Shown here: positions 35,891 through 48,058 of the stretch, one piece after another
Position numbering within the stretch: position 1 is the first letter of the stretch
Layout: each line of letters begins with the position of its first letter
Assembly (NCBI RefSeq): GCF_021130785.1
Contig: NC_060210.1
Span: 182,930,001 to 182,994,000, forward strand
Direction: 5' to 3'
DNA from: Homalodisca vitripennis
Taxonomy: Eukaryota; Arthropoda; Insecta; Hemiptera; Cicadellidae
DNA length: 64,000 nucleotides
The notes under the pieces: generated by a model
The model's input: only the letters and a program-made list of their open reading frames with translations
Told to the model about the DNA's origin: nothing
Database searches by the model: none
Made by a program: the position numbers and the translations under genes

Positions 35891-36109
35891 TCAGAATTGT
35901 GTTAATGTCGTGAAGGCTAGGAAAATATTGAGACATAAATTGAGATAATTAGGATTAATAACATTGGCATGTTTAAGTCTAAGTTTTTTAGATGGTCTAA
36001 TTCGCTTATATAGAAGGTTATTTTCATACCCCTTGTCAAAAACCACGTTAGAAAGTCTATCAATATTGTTATAAAAATCAGATTTATTGATGCAAATATT
36101 TTTACCCAT
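35891..36109 (-). other. Unrecognised 72-codon ORF, decayed in the other arm
   Basis: A frame starting MGKNICINKSDFYNNIDRLS and ending at TAG/TAA-bounded sequence. The equivalent DNA in the right arm (about 57,720-57,930, plus strand) still encodes a recognisable NNINRLNNK stretch and a VINPN string, but has in-frame stops between them. The left copy may be closer to an ancestral coding sequence, or may be open by chance. No family recognised. Confidence 0.25.
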
Positions 36110-39045
36110 ATCGGTAGAATTTTTAATATTGAAATATCCTTAATACGAGTATCTTTCTATTTCAAATATGTTCCAATATGTAAGAAAGATCCACTAATTT
36201 TATACTTTGGAAACTCACTCTTAGCGTCCAAACCCTTCGTAGGAAACTTGGGCTTCTCTGCGCTACTTCCAAAGTGATGTGCTGAAAGTTTTTATGTATA
36301 ACTTTTGAGTTGCGGGTTACAGCTGTGACAAAACTGACGCTCCTCAATTTACTCATAAAAGCTACCGTAAAAATAGAATTGAAACCCAGCAGGCAAAAAT
36401 CAATAGTTGGGAGCTTAATTGGAACGTCTGCTATGAATATTATTTATAAAACACGATATTTATTAATATACAATCACATGCAGATCTTGAATAAATTACA
36501 TACAAGGGTTGAGAAGTTGGACCGATGGAGAATTTGACAGGAGGAATTGACATTTAGTATCATTCCATAATTAAACTTTATTCATTGAAAAATACGAGTA
36601 AGTTATGGAAATTATCAGAAAAATATAGCAATGATAGTACAGAATAATAGAACGGTCACCATTTTTATTATTATAAATCCGCCATTCTTCTACTCTTTAC
36701 ATCAGTCCGGGTTGGCGTGAAATTGAACTGCTTATTGCAGGCAATACTTCTCCGGGACTGTCACAGTTTGTATGAAAGTACATAAGACACTTTCATAGCC
36801 GTCCTATAAAGTTGTAAAACGTGACTGCCAACAAAACGAGTTTAACATTATTCTGATAATAGTTCAGAACTCAATTCAATAAATGAGCATTATAAATTAA
36901 ACATAAACAAATAAAATAATAATTAAATTGTATCGTTGTCTTAACTTGAGTTGATGTGATCTAAGTTTGCAAATTTTGCCACATGTCACGTAAAAGGTTT
37001 CACTGAGGTTGCATGGAAGATTTCAAGGCTATAGATCATTTCATTCTTAGATGTCCTACGAACAAATAGGGAGGCATTCAGGTAGACAATCATATATAAA
37101 AAAACATTCTTTACATTCCCACGACTCGCATTCGATAAATTGTGCCGGGCTTTAATGACACAGCCAAAATACAAATGGAGACAATAGCGCAGTGTAGCGG
37201 GTACGTCTGTTATCGTAATCAAGCAACGTCAAGCGTGGCTGCTGCTTGGATAGATGTCTGCTAAGCGATTGCACAGTTATTGGTAAACTGTCTTAATTCA
37301 TTACAAATCAATTTTTGCAGTGAAATATTTTAAATATATTGCATTTATTGAGCGACAAAATTTAAGAAATTAAATCTTTTCTAAACTGAAATAAGTTCAA
37401 TACTTACAATTATTGATAATAACAAAGTGAAGGACTCGTGCTTTTAATCTCAGGTTACGTTTGGACTCTTTAACCTAAAATTGAGAAACAACCCTGACGA
37501 AGAGAAATGTTCACAAGAGGAACAGATCACACCATAAATAACAAGAGGCTTGTGTACCACAGAAGCCGAGCCCTCAGTGTTGTTGTTGCAGTAAAGCGCA
37601 ACGGATTACTGCCTCATCGAACACGTGCTTTAAAGGTTCACATTGGAGTTCTCATAGTTCAACATTTATGCTTTACTCGGTTGTTTGTAATTTCGATGTT
37701 ATGTGCTTAGTAACTAGTTAAGCTGCTATATTTGACAGAAAGGATATTCTCTATTTTTTTGTTTAAAGGAGAGGCTATATCCTTTGACTGAGTCTTTTTG
37801 AACATTTTGACATTGGATTAACCACGAGCAGGGCGATACAACCGTAATATAAATAAGTTTATAAACAAAACAAACATGTGCCATTTAACTAACATGCGAC
37901 ATAGTAAAGCATATAACCTAATGAAATGAGTTATATACTTACTCATTCTTGTAACTTTAGCAAATCTTTAACGCAGCAAGAAGTGTTACGTAGTACTACC
38001 TTGTAATATTTATATGCTTTATTCAGTTGTTTGTTATTTCAGATGTTTAATTTAATATGTATCTAGTTTATTAATTGTAATAAAAAAGAAATACTCGCAA
38101 TCTTTTTATTGTATTTGTTGTACCACGGGAAATAGGTTTACACACTCATCATTTGTACTTATTTCCGTTACAATATCAATATATTTTTATTTAGAATATT
38201 AAATAGCTTTGAAAACCGATCTTAAGCTCTCCTGCTTGCTCTTAAAATCGCATCCTCTCTTCGTCTATGCGGACATTTTCAACCATACTATTTGGGAAAA
38301 AAGATCAGTCCTTTCGTATGTGCGATAGGTGTATTTTACTAAATTGTAAACTAGTCATTCCAACACTTGGCTTTATAATTAAGGTACTCTTTGTTATAAT
38401 GGGTTATAGAGATCGTATTCTCTTGGCCTGTGGAAGTTAGCGGGAACATTGGGCCTACAAGCTGTAACTACTCTGTCCACAAATGGAATTAGTTTAGACG
38501 CCGTCAGTACAGCCAACTTAAAACCTTTTTATTCCCTGAATAAAATTACTTCGATTTGTATTAACTCAATGTTTTATTATTTTCAGTAGGAATACGCGGA
38601 ATGTTGTAATTTTCTCATTTTCAACCAGTTTACTAAACTTCTATTTATGCAAACGTAATACAGTGTTTTTTTTTAATGAAAAGTTGAACTAAAACAAATA
38701 TATACTTTGTGGCAGTCCCACAATTTAGTACAATCGAGTTATATTACACTCTCGACTATCGATATCTTTATTTAAAAGGGTTATTTAATCTAATGTGTAG
38801 AAATGTTTAAAAGTTTAAAACCAATACTTATATTATGTAACAGGTTCTACAAAAAACAATGTATTAGCAAGTGGATTATTTAATTGTTGCATAACGCAAT
38901 GGAACTTAAATATATGATTAAAGATTTTAAATTTTAGCATATACTTAAAAATTAGTTCTTTGTTCGGTGCATTATTAGGATTTACGTTTGAAAATTTACA
39001 GCCAACATTTCTTGAGAACCTAATTATAAATGTGACATTTAAAAG

Positions 39046-39105
39046 TTACCAGACGCTGCGATAAAAGAAGATAAACTGGAGCTCAACTCAAAATTAAATA
39101 TAGCT
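39046..39105 (+). repeat. Relic of the fold-back repeat of 7.1-7.6 kb
   Basis: ACCAGACGCTGCGATAAAAG followed by AAACTGGAGCTCAACTCAAA closely matches the right end of the fold-back repeat (7,530-7,580). In the right arm of the palindrome the adjoining sequence lacks it, so this fragment was inserted in the left arm after duplication, or was lost from the right. Confidence 0.65.
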
Positions 39106-40319
39106 AATATTTAAATGAACATCATTCAATTACTTATAAAATAGATTTAATATTTTTAGAAGCTTATACAATTTCATTAAAGTTTTACTTGTCTATACAC
39201 ACTAGATAAATAATGTAAGTAATTTTTCATATTATCAAACTATATTTAAGACTTTGTAACACTCAAAAGCCTTTGGTTAGATTAAAAAAATAGAAAAATA
39301 CAGCAGTTTTGTGTAACTGAATAATGTAGAAATAAGTTTGATTACTTCTCATACGACAGGGAAATTATATATTTGTAAAAATATTGCAAATGTATTATAT
39401 TCATGCCTTACAGTAACTAGGAATGATATTAAAATGAAACAATGAATACAACACAGTGCATTTGCAAACATGAGTTATGTATTGCTTATTTCATATTCTG
39501 TCTGCCGTACCTTTCCATTGAATAGCCGAACTGCAATACCTCACTTGTTACGATCCATTTAGTTTTCTCTATGTAATTTTCATAATGCACTTTTGAATAA
39601 CCTCAGCTTTTCGTCTCATCTAATAAATTGTACTCTAATAAATTTTAAAATGTTTAAATTTGGCGAAAATTAAAAAAATAGTAAGAAAGTATCAAATAAA
39701 ACCGTTTTTTGCATAACAGATTTTACTACAGGTACTACCTAATTAGGTAAACATTTGTGGCACCAATTATTTTATGGCTCTAATTGTAGTCTAGTATATT
39801 GTTTCAAATACGCCCTTATTAATGTATAAATTAACATCAATTTGCGGAATAATTAAATATGTGTCGGGTAAATGACGATGCTGTGGACATTGCAATCATC
39901 TGCTTGACATAATAAATGGAACAATAATAAAAAATAACACGTTTTAAAGACGTTATTATTGTATTTACTAAGGTAAAATATGTGTTTTCTTTAGGGAACT
40001 AAATTCGGTATTTCTTTAGGTACAAACATACCAATATATTTATGTAGCATTTATAGGTTCATTCAGTACTGTGTGTTCATAAATACTAGAATATTTATCA
40101 ATGTTGTGTGCCAAAACAGGAGTCATATTGTAAATTTATCAGTTAAATATTTCTATAAAGATTATCTGACTTTGTTAATCATATTGTCCTGTAAGAATAT
40201 AAATGTTAGATTGCATGCGAATCAATGTGGCAAAGGCTATTACGTAGCAGTTTGATGGAAGGCTTTGTTCGACATTAATAACTTCAAGTCTGTTATCTGC
40301 CATGGTTGGGTCATAAAAT

Positions 40320-41060
40320 ATGGACATCTACGATATGTTAGGGCTTATACGGGGTAGTAATTACTTAAGTAATTACTGCATAAGCTACTGAACGTCAGTA
40401 TTAGTAATCTACACAGTTATCCTGTGGTAAAGACCGTTAGCAATTTGATGTAAACTAATGGCACTAATTTAAGATTATCTTCTGTAACTTGGGGAATGAA
40501 ACAACATGTGCCAGATATTAGGGCTTATACGGGATAGTAATATTACTTACTGCATAAGCCACTGAACGTCAGTATTATTAATCTACACAGTTATCCTGTG
40601 GCAAAGACCGTTAGCAATTTGATTTAAACTAATGGCACTAATTTAAGATTATCTTCTGGAACTTGGGGCATGAAACAACATGTGCCAGATGTTAGGGCTT
40701 ATACGGGATAGTAATATTACTTACTGCATAAGCTACTGAACGTCAGTATTATTAATCTACACAGTTATCCTGTGGCAAAGACCGTTGGCAAATTGATCAA
40801 AACTAATGGCACTAATTTAAGATTATCTTCTGTAACTTGGGGCGTGAAACAACATGTGCCAGATGTTTGGGCTTATACGGGATAGTTATACCTTACTGAA
40901 TAAGCTAGTGAATAGGTATTAGTAAGCTACACAGTAATACCATGGCGAAATTGTTTTTGTTTGTAATTAATGCCTCTAAAAAAGTTTTCTGCTGTAGTTT
41001 GGGTTATGAAACAAGAACATGTACTAAATATTAAGGCTCTTATGTGGAAGTCATTAGTAA
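40320..41060 (+). repeat. Tandem array of ~174-180 bp units, left arm
   Basis: The landmark GGGCTTATACGGG recurs at 40,341, 40,521, 40,695 and 40,869 (spacing 180, 174, 174), with a decayed fifth copy near 41,034. Each unit also contains CTGCATAAGC, CTGAACGTCAGTATTA, ACACAGTTATCCTGTGG and ATGAAACAACATGTGCC. In the first unit the sequence after the landmark forms a perfect 22 bp palindrome (half-site AGTAATTACTT) at 40,356-40,377. Inverted counterparts lie at 49,450-49,965. Confidence 0.92.
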
Positions 41061-41159
41061 CTAAATAAGGTAATAATTATTTATCATATTATAACAATAC
41101 AATATAACAATCAGTGTCATTGCCATTTAATTGAATTAGATACTAACTTAATTTCATAT

Positions 41160-41365
41160 AGGTAATATAATGATACTGAATATAAAGACTAACTATAGTT
41201 ACAAATCCATCAGTACAAATATTCCTTTTTCCTCAGATTTGTTGCGTTTAATCAACTGTAGAACATCGGGCATGTACCTGGTGATTAATGGGTGTGTATC
41301 GATAAATCTAGAGTTCCTTCCGTTGGTGTCAGTGTTTGTCCATTGGTGGCGCTTTGTATAAATTG
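41160..41365 (+). repeat. Conserved single-copy core, left arm
   Basis: Well conserved with the inverted copy at 48,966-49,160. Both encode a 63-codon frame starting MILNIKT and containing IPFSSDLL/SPFSSELL and FLPLVSVFV, with the same length. The core contains TTCCTTTTTCCTCAG, a strong acceptor-like string in both copies, followed by TTAATCAACTGTAGAAC in this copy. The part from TCCATCAGTACAAAT to CAACTGTAGAAC is homologous to the unit of the minisatellite at 49,980-52,262. It could be an exon, a regulatory segment or part of a repeat; I cannot name a product. Confidence 0.6.
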
Positions 41366-44300
41366 TTGTGAATGTTGCTATCTTTCTAACATACTACTTT
41401 ACTGATTCTATATACTAGAACAGTGTACAGTGAATTAAAATGTTCGTTACTAATACAATCGCAATAGTAGGTCAAAACTACTTGCAGGTCAAAATTTAAT
41501 CACCTCTAATCATATTTTATTTAAGTGTATTTTTTAAAATATTCATTTTTTAAGGAATCAATACTTTTACTCCATTATAGAAATGATGCATGCCGGTTTG
41601 ATGTTGGAAATTTAAACTATGTATGACTAATAATGATTGATCATCATGAAAGCCAATGACTGAGATGCCAATGTCTCATAAATTTTATTTATCTATTCTA
41701 TTTATAAGATATCAAGAGAGTTCTTTAAGGCGGAATGTTTATATTTATGATTAACTTTTACAATAGTAACAGCTCAATCGATACGACACATTCGAATCCT
41801 GTTTATTTTATTATCTGATGAAATGTTTATGCAGTTAAACCTTAAATATTTCTGTTTGGTTCTCAGGCGTGACAAGAATATTCAGGATGAGATACATGAG
41901 ACAGTGGTTCTGCCTAGTTCCCATGATGATAACACTATGAGGGAATACAGTGGACATTCTTCCCACTAATTCACTCTTTGAAGAAAGAGAAAGAGATATG
42001 TTTAAGCCCTAGGTAGGACAACTACCACTACCAATTTTGAAAATTTGAGGATTCTTGTAATATGGGAGCCCCAATAATCATAAATTGATTATTAATTGAA
42101 AAAATAATTTGTTTCTTCCCTCTAAAAATGACAGCAATAAAAGTATTAAACTTGTTTGCTAAAAAATTTACTTTGTTTATTAATTTTTTGAAATAGTTTA
42201 GAATCAGTGTTAAGACTATCATATGGCAAGTTTCGCAATGTATAGTACTTGAATACTTATCACTTTAGCCAAACCAATAACAAATGAGGCTGTAACAAAG
42301 AACTTGCGTTAAAGAATAATAATTCTAGAAAACTCCTTTGAAAATTTCGTCAGCAAATGTCAGTTTGGGATAAATTCAGCATCTATCGATATATCCAAAA
42401 TAGCATTAAGTACGCTACTTTTAAACATTACAATAAAAATGGCTATTTGTAGTTTATTTTGTCGTAACTGAAATAGTTATATAGGTGTGTTTCAATTATA
42501 AAATTACTATTTAAATGTTTTTGTATGTCGAAGCAAGGCCAATAAAATTAACAGGACTGTTTCATAAGCGGGAAATATTAAAACCTACAGCCATGCAAAT
42601 TGGTTTTAAACATTGTGCACATTGGGGTTTGCGTAATTAATTAGATTTTCTGGTTCACGATACATTATAGTTGTTTTATTAGGTTAATTTTATAGAATTA
42701 TTTATAAATTAGCACATATTTCATTAAATGAATTCAAGGATCTTCTACCTTGTCTCCAGAAGATTATTATGGTCTATTGGGATTCTAAATATTTTTCTCC
42801 GGGCGTTTCTCGTAAATAGAAGCTTGTTAATGGTCAGAGAAAAGGACTTCTTGGTAAAACCAACCGCTTTACTCGTAAATAAATGTTAAGCCAACGTCTA
42901 CCAACCTTATAAAGACCCTGAAAGAGTAGAACTCGGGAGTAGCACCCCGGGTGACTAAGCCTCCTTATCAAGCTGTCTGCTGGTGTTATTAATATCTTTG
43001 TGCGTCTGACGGTCGGTTTTAACTGTATAAAATTAGGAAAATTATCATGAAAAAAAGTTTCCTACTTTTAACTTAACCTCAAATCAAAACTAGAATGGCT
43101 GACTACCGATTTCCTTCACAGAAAACCATGCCTTCATTAATTTCAACAAAACCCAGGTTGTGGGATTATACAGTTTAAATTTGATTTCGGTTCCTTTACT
43201 ATAAGTTCTACACAATAATACTAAAAAACTTTATATTTGACTATTCATAATAAACAAAAAATAATAGACGCATTCGACTGTTCAATCTAATTATCTTGTT
43301 TATATCTGACATCAAACCATTCCTTGGTTGTTTTGTTAGAGACTATTCGCTCTTAACCTTTGTTTGTTTACAGATCTATTATAACTTTGGGTTATAATAT
43401 TTATTAATGATCATCCCAAATCAGAGACAAACTAGTAAAGGGGAAGAATTACGCAAAGAGTTGATGAATAAGTGAAGTTTTAATTACACTGAATAGACTC
43501 AAACATACAAGGCAATAAAACTCACAAACGAGATCAGCTTATCAATACCACTTAGTGAATGGGCTCGTTGTATTCCCCAATCATCATTCAGTTCTGAAGT
43601 GAAATGTTTTCTCTCCCGTTTTCAGTCCTCGTTTAAGGGTAATAATTTAGATTATACCATTGGAAGTGTACGATTATGCATAATTATTTTATAGTATATA
43701 TTAGAATCTTTGTTATATTAGTTTAAATACAAATAAAGTCAACCTCTGACGGATGAAATTTATTGAAAGTTTCTAGTTTTACTCAAATATCTAAATTTTG
43801 TGTGGGATATATGTCTTGTTTGATATATAAGCTACACTGTATTCCAGAGAGGCACAATTTATATATTGTTTTGATATAATTATAATACCACTTATGTTCT
43901 GAAATTGACTCGTGGGTTACGTAACCAGCTGTTAAATTACATTTTTGCGTTATTTTGTACCGTAATTCTGACGTGGCAGTGCTGTAAAGGTAACACATTC
44001 TTATAGAAAGCAGATTTAAGGCGTAAATGAAAACAGTTCATGTTCCAGTGAACAGCTAAAAACAACATGAATGTTTATACAAAGTTAAGAACACAAGGTG
44101 TAATAAGTAAATTTCAAAATAAGTTAGAGCCAGTTTTTAGTTTATTGTTCACAACTTTATTTGCATTTAATAAAGTCTCAAATTTGTCATATTTAGAGAG
44201 TTTATGTATACAAAATACAAATTATATAAAAACCAAAGGAACTAATTTGCTTAGTGCACGTTTCACTTATTGGGAGTAGTTAATGTTACGGTGGGAACGC

Positions 44301-45599
44301 GAATATTATCCTTCGTAAATTCACAAACGTATTTCCTCGATCTATAGAAGTATAGTACAAAGTAAATTAGAGTAAGAGATGTTTTAAACATACAGTAAGT
44401 ATGTAATTGACAAGGAGACAAACAGTATGTATAAGGAATTGTCGAATTAATAGCAAATACTGCAGGAAAGAAAGAAGAGAAAATCTTCCACGTCTCCATG
44501 GACTAGAGCCAACGTGAGTATCCTCTTACTAGAAAGGCGTTAATACTCTGCACCATATTATTACTTACATAGTTAAATAACATATGAATTTACATACGGA
44601 ATTTCTTACAAATGCTATAGCTTTGGAAACACTGTCTGAATTTTATTTAGAAATTATTTATCGCAAAGTAGTTACCAAAATAGTAATCGCCAGAAGAACT
44701 ATACGAGTATTTACTGCTATATAATTGAAGTGTGCTCTAGTCTTGGACGCCATGGTGACCTCTATTGTTAATGCCAGAGCGAGTCCTCTTTTCCGTACTG
44801 TAACTTTTGCATTTCAATAGTTTAAATTTTTAACACCAGACAGGGTTAATCGGGGAGTGCATCTCTTATTAAGTGACTAAACTGAAGTAACAGGAATTAT
44901 CACGCAATTTACTTACAGTGTATTTAACAGATTGTAAATATTTGCTTTTTAAAACTTTAAAGACAGTGGTTCATTTGCAAAGTAGGATAAGGCGTAGTTA
45001 TTTTATAATCAGTTATGAGCCAATGTACACAAGAAATGTTAAAGGCATTTAGTTGAATAGATGTTTGTGTATGATTATTTTAATAAATTCTAAAAGCCAG
45101 GTATGTAAATACAATTTTAACACTTCAAATAAACATTGATTCAATACTAGATAAAATAATATTTTTCACTTGATCATAACAATTATATTTTCTCTTAGGT
45201 CTGTGTAACCTGCAACACTAATTACTAATGATGTAATTTAGGTATTTAGAATTATTTATTTATTTCTTTCATTCAGAACAATTTCACAGCAGTTTGGCTG
45301 CAAAGCATTTGAGCTCAAAAATTCGGATGACAGCCCAATTCAAAATGTTGTTTTGAAAACAAGGTAGGAGTAAACCGCATAGCCTTCACTGAGGATGCAT
45401 ACATAATTTTAAGTCTATTGCTCATTACAGTTGGCTATGTATGTTAGTATGTCAGGTGCTACAATGTCATATAACTTAACTTAGTTTATTTGCAAATATT
45501 GTTATTCTATGATTTTATCGTTGACATCATTGTTACCTATTAAACCAATATTTGCTACGGTCCAGCCAAATTAAACAGAATACCGTCATTGAACTCAAT

Positions 45600-45745
45600 G
45601 TTGCCTATACATCAATGAATCTTCATGCATAATATCAAGTCTAACGCAGTTTGTTTTCGATATAATGTGCGGACTGACACACAATCAGACAGCAAGGAAT
45701 AAGTTTTTCAGCGCATCTGGTGATAAGCTTCACCAATGTTCAACC
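45600..45745 (+). repeat. Dispersed repeat family X, copy 4
   Basis: Core strings GAATCTTCATGCATAATATC, AGTTTGTTTTCGATATAATG, GACACACAATCAGACAGC, TTTTTCAGCGCATCTGG and GCTTCACCAATGTTCA in family order. Confidence 0.65.
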
Positions 45746-46517
45746 AAAACTAAATTCTATTAAATAAAGGAGATTTTAGTAGAAATAACATAAGCAGAAT
45801 GATTGATCCTTGAAGTACGCCAATCTTCCTAGGAAGAAGCTTGAGGAATATTTTTTTATTTAAAACATATCCAAGAACCCAGAATACATAGAATTGGGTT
45901 GATGTGAAACCAAATTTATAAAATGGACACAAAATTGTACACAGCTCATCTAAACAATATTCTGACTATTCAAAACTGATTAAATACTCCTTAATTAAAA
46001 CTACACTATTACCACTTGATCAGGTGTAATGAGGTACAATTATTTAGCGTGAAACAGTAAATTAATGACCATCCATCAAAATTACAGTTATTGGTTATTA
46101 CCATACCAGTTACTTGATTAAACTTGCTTAAACATTACTATGAACTGTAATGCAGTGGAAATGCTGAGCTGTATAACATTGGTTGGTGGGACTGTCTAAC
46201 ATTATCAGTAAGTAGATGTAATGCCATTTCTGCTTTATTAAATCGCTTCCGAGATGTTGCAACAGTTTAATTAACACGTTTAAAATTTATTCGAGTTTTA
46301 GGAGTATTATATCAACAAGGTTTTGAGTAAAAACTTAGTATTCTACCAAGTTATTGATTATTTATATTTAGTTAATAATATTTTAACCCATTTATTTATT
46401 TATTGTAAATAATGATAAATTTGACACTGTTCAATTCAGTGTGGAACAATAAAGTAAACCATCAATATAAATGTTAAAATCATTAAAAAGTATATAAAAT
46501 TAAGTTACGAAAAATGG

Positions 46518-46526
<9 letters not shown>

Positions 46527-46552
<26 letters not shown>
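46527..46552. repeat. (TG)n microsatellite
   Basis: Thirteen uninterrupted GT dinucleotides following a short TATATA tract. It accounts for the cysteine/valine run in an otherwise featureless overlapping frame. Confidence 0.97.
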
Positions 46553-47924
46553 TTTATTAATATGAGCAATAAAATCGCAATATATTTGAGATACAAAAAA
46601 TTTAATTATATATTTTTGTTGCAGTGGACAACAACTTTCACTTGTATTCTTTCCTTACAGCATCATTTATGTTACAGAAAGTTGGCTTTTTACGTGAAAC
46701 TATTTAAATAAGGGAATTAAACTACCTTTTCATAGGGATTACAATTACTTCTTGTACAATAAATAATTAATCATGTTTAATTTAATTGGAAATATATCAT
46801 GTGATCAGAGTATAAACTTATTTATTTCAGCACAGCGAAAATATTTTTCTGAATCAGTTTTCCAACGGAAATGAGTCTTAAGAATCTAGGAGGTCTATCC
46901 ACATCTGAATAGTTCTGATGAGAGCTCTGCAGCTGATATGCTGTCAACACAATATATTGAGATAGCAGTTGGGTCTTGTACTTAGACATTTGCGAACGTG
47001 CTTATGTCTATTTGCCATCTACATTGGAAGGCTTGTATAAAATTAGATTATAAATCAAAACATTTACATCACACTGTAATTATTGCAAATGGCATTTATT
47101 TGAGTTCCTGTTTAACAACTGCTGATGTATTACTCCTCTCCCATGAAACTTTATTATTAAAGTATTGTTTTTATGAAGTGTCAACAGAAAGATTTGGGAT
47201 TAAATTAAAACTGATTTGCATTACAAACCCAACGAGGAAAAGTCTTGCATCTAAAATATTTATTTACCTCTTTAGTGAAGATATTATAATAAGATGTGTA
47301 ATTTGTTGAAAAATATGGAATATATTTAGTTGTTTTTCAAACAAATGCAAATAACTTTACGCTTCATGAAATAATGTTGTCAATAGCAACTTCTCCTCAA
47401 TAGCAAGTCTTTTTTAAGTAATTTACTTATATAGTAAATTTGACACTCTATTCGCGACAATCGTAATTTGTAAATTACAATTTTGAAAATGTTTAATTTC
47501 ACAAACAAATTGGTATAACATTTATTTAAGATGCAAGATTTGGGAACTTTCCATTGCTCAAAGAAATACAATTATTGATCATCTGTGAGAATTTTTTCTA
47601 GATATTTCCTGAATGTCACTGAGTTTCAATGCAACACTATGCATTTGATGTGGAGAATCCATCATTACTCAAAGGAGAAGGTCGTTTATCCAGTAAAAAT
47701 ATTTTAAATTTATCCTTACAATCCAAATATTCTCTCCGGTACTTCTGTCTAACCTCACCATAGAAACTCAGAAGGTTAAACAGAGGTTAATTTCATAGTT
47801 TCAATAGATTTCAGGAGGAGAGGATGGGTCAGAAGCGCCAAAAAATTGTGATAAGTAACTTGTGATTTTACTTAGTTTATTACCAAATTTATTTATTTTG
47901 TAATTGAAGCCTTTATATAAATGA

Positions 47925-48058
47925 AATTTTATGCAAAGGTTCACTTCTATAAATCCGTTTATTACCGAGATATCGTAAATATAGGCAGCCATAGAGAGAA
48001 GCAGACAAACAGAAAATGGCCTTGAGTGATAGGATTCGCTGACGCTCAGCCAGTGAAA
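47925..48058 (+). repeat. Dispersed repeat family X, copy 5
   Basis: Core strings ACCGAGATATCGTAAATATAG, GAAGCAGACAAACAGAAAA, GAGTGATAGGATTCGC and TGACGCTCAGCCAGTGAA in family order. Confidence 0.68.

Larger units (their letters stand above)
34660..41820 (+). repeat. Left arm of a large inverted duplication (palindrome)
   Basis: Read left to right, this arm matches the reverse complement of 48,480-61,060 in order. Anchors are 34,740-35,080 against 58,455-58,790; 35,890-36,360 against 57,560-58,070; 36,690-36,800 against 57,110-57,215; 37,100-37,260 against 55,240-55,440; 37,495-37,700 against 53,700-53,905; 38,385-38,530 against 53,455-53,600; 38,930-39,040 against 52,980-53,080; 41,160-41,365 against 48,966-49,160; and 41,480-41,790 against 48,490-48,850. 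Between anchors, identity is low and indels are frequent. Relative to the right arm, this arm carries about 530 bp of extra sequence at 37,770-38,320 and lacks the LINE and the 115 bp array. Confidence 0.88.

Noticed and set aside
41780..41810. TTCGAATCC string resembling a tRNA T-loop
   Set aside because: The flanking bases do not form a T-stem, and no acceptor, D or anticodon arms can be drawn around it.
46514..46711. 65-codon ORF beginning with a CVCVCV run
   Set aside because: The run is the (TG)n microsatellite, and the remainder has no motif.
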